Shown here: positions 5,626-6,256 of the stretch, piece after piece
Numbering within the stretch: position 1 is the first letter of the stretch
Layout of the letters: each line of letters starts with the position of its first letter
From: GCA-2725625 sp964574215
GTDB lineage: Bacteria > Pseudomonadota > Alphaproteobacteria > Rhodospirillales > UBA2165
Direction: 5' to 3'
NCBI GenBank assembly: GCA_964574215.1
Contig: CAZNLR010000071.1
Location: forward strand, 1-6,256
Length of the DNA: 6,256 nucleotides
Program-made: the position numbers and the translations under genes
Notes under the pieces: model-generated
Databases searched by the model: none
The model's input: only the letters and a program-made list of their open reading frames with translations
What the model was told of the DNA's origin: nothing

Positions 5626-6256
5626 TTAGCCCTCAGGTAAAACACCAACTGCCTGAAGTGCTTGGCGCACGTCCTCTTTTCCGGTCGCCGACAAGGCCGG
5701 TTGAGGCGGCAATGGCGCGCCGACATCGTAACCGAGAATTTCCAGCCCGCCTTTGACGCAAGCCGCCAGATTGTGCTTGGCAAAGGCCTGGTTAAGGGAC
5801 CAGAGGGGCCGTTGCAGTTTCATGGCCTCATCCCATTTTTCCGCCTGACATAGATCGAAAAGTTCGACGCTTGGCCCGGGCGCCAGACAGGCCGGACCCG
5901 CCATCCAACCGACGCCGCCGATCAGCATCACGCAGGCGGGAATATGAGCCGAGGCGGAAAACACCTTCATGCGCCCATCCGTGCGTTCGATGATCGACAG
6001 CAAACGTCCCGTATTGTTGGAGGCGTCTTTGATGTAATTGATATTGGATTGGTGGGACAAGCGCTCGATCACCGGCAGGGTCAGGTCCGACCGTTGAAAA
6101 TTCGGGTTGGTGTAGATCACCACGGGCAGACTGGTCGCTTCGGCGATCGATTGGAAATACGCTGCCACGCCGTCGTCGGGCACCGGGAAATAGGCTTCCA
6201 TAATGGCCAGAATGCCATCGACGCCGAGCTTCTCCATTTCTTTGGTCTGCTCCGCC
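5626..6256 (-). CDS. DHDPS/NAL-family lyase, N-terminus beyond the window
   Basis: The gene enters from the right edge and ends at a TAA at 5626-5628. About 209 residues are visible of a family usually near 300, so roughly 90 N-terminal residues are missing. The frame stays open to the edge (codons for AEQTKE precede the Met at 6237), so that internal Met is not the start. The family uses a Schiff-base lysine on a TIM barrel to cleave or form C-C bonds of 2-oxo acids. Counting from that Met, the conserved tyrosine is Tyr42 in VVIYTNP and the Schiff-base lysine is Lys70 in YIKDAS, followed by a glycine-rich GGVGWMAGP segment (107-115). The loop after the tyrosine reads TNPNFQRSDL instead of NVPSRTG, so the arginine that binds the substrate carboxylate in true DapA is not in its usual place. 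Lysine biosynthesis (dapA) is therefore unlikely. A sugar-acid or hydroxyproline-type aldolase/dehydratase is possible, but the substrate cannot be read from the sequence. Confidence 0.88.
   Translation of the reverse strand, partial: AEQTKEMEKLGVDGILAIMEAYFPVPDDGVAAYFQSIAEATSLPVVIYTNPNFQRSDLTLPVIERLSHQSNINYIKDASNNTGRLLSIIERTDGRMKVFSASAHIPACVMLIGGVGWMAGPACLAPGPSVELFDLCQAEKWDEAMKLQRPLWSLNQAFAKHNLAACVKGGLEILGYDVGAPLPPQPALSATGKEDVRQALQAVGVLPEG

Noticed and set aside
5601..5783. A 60-codon minus-strand frame overlapping the end of the DHDPS-family gene, reaching into the gap before uup
   Set aside because: It is out of frame with a conserved gene for most of its length, and its product has no sign of a real protein.
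1..6256. Mobile element, CRISPR array, toxin-antitoxin pair or defence island
   Set aside because: No transposase, integrase, inverted or direct repeat array, or small paired gene was seen on either strand. The genes are chromosomal in type and tightly spaced.

Overview
The window looks like ordinary chromosomal DNA from an alphaproteobacterium (inference). The basis is protein style: a PAS_7-type histidine kinase with an HELNQPL H-box, and an ArgG and a Uup-like ABC-F protein of the kind found in that class. Base composition is moderately GC-rich in argG (about 63% in a 60-base sample) but drops to about 34% GC at 961-1080. No rRNA, tRNA, CRISPR array, insertion sequence, phage gene or plasmid function was seen. 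No stretch longer than about 110 bases lacks a gene.

Layout from left to right. Positions 2-133 hold the C-terminal tail of an unidentified plus-strand reading frame. It runs tail to tail into, and overlaps by 21 bases, a minus-strand gene (113-943) for a KdsB-like nucleotidyltransferase. That protein keeps the fold landmarks of CMP-Kdo synthetase but has lost much of the CTP and metal site. A short divergent gap (944-997) separates it from a plus-strand membrane histidine kinase (998-2383) with no response regulator in view. The kinase converges on argG (2426-3649, minus) across 42 bases containing a weak nested hairpin. Upstream of argG lie a 108-base gap with a plausible promoter and ribosome binding site, a Uup-type ABC-F ATPase (3758-5575, minus), and a DHDPS/NAL-family lyase (5626-6256, minus) whose N-terminus lies beyond the window.

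The three right-hand genes share a strand and may be partly co-transcribed, but their functions are unrelated: an aldolase-type lyase, a ribosome- or DNA-associated ATPase, and arginine biosynthesis. I see no coherent new system. The item most worth a second look is the KdsB-like protein, whose eroded active site suggests a changed substrate or a non-catalytic role. The orphan kinase and the non-canonical DHDPS-family enzyme come next.
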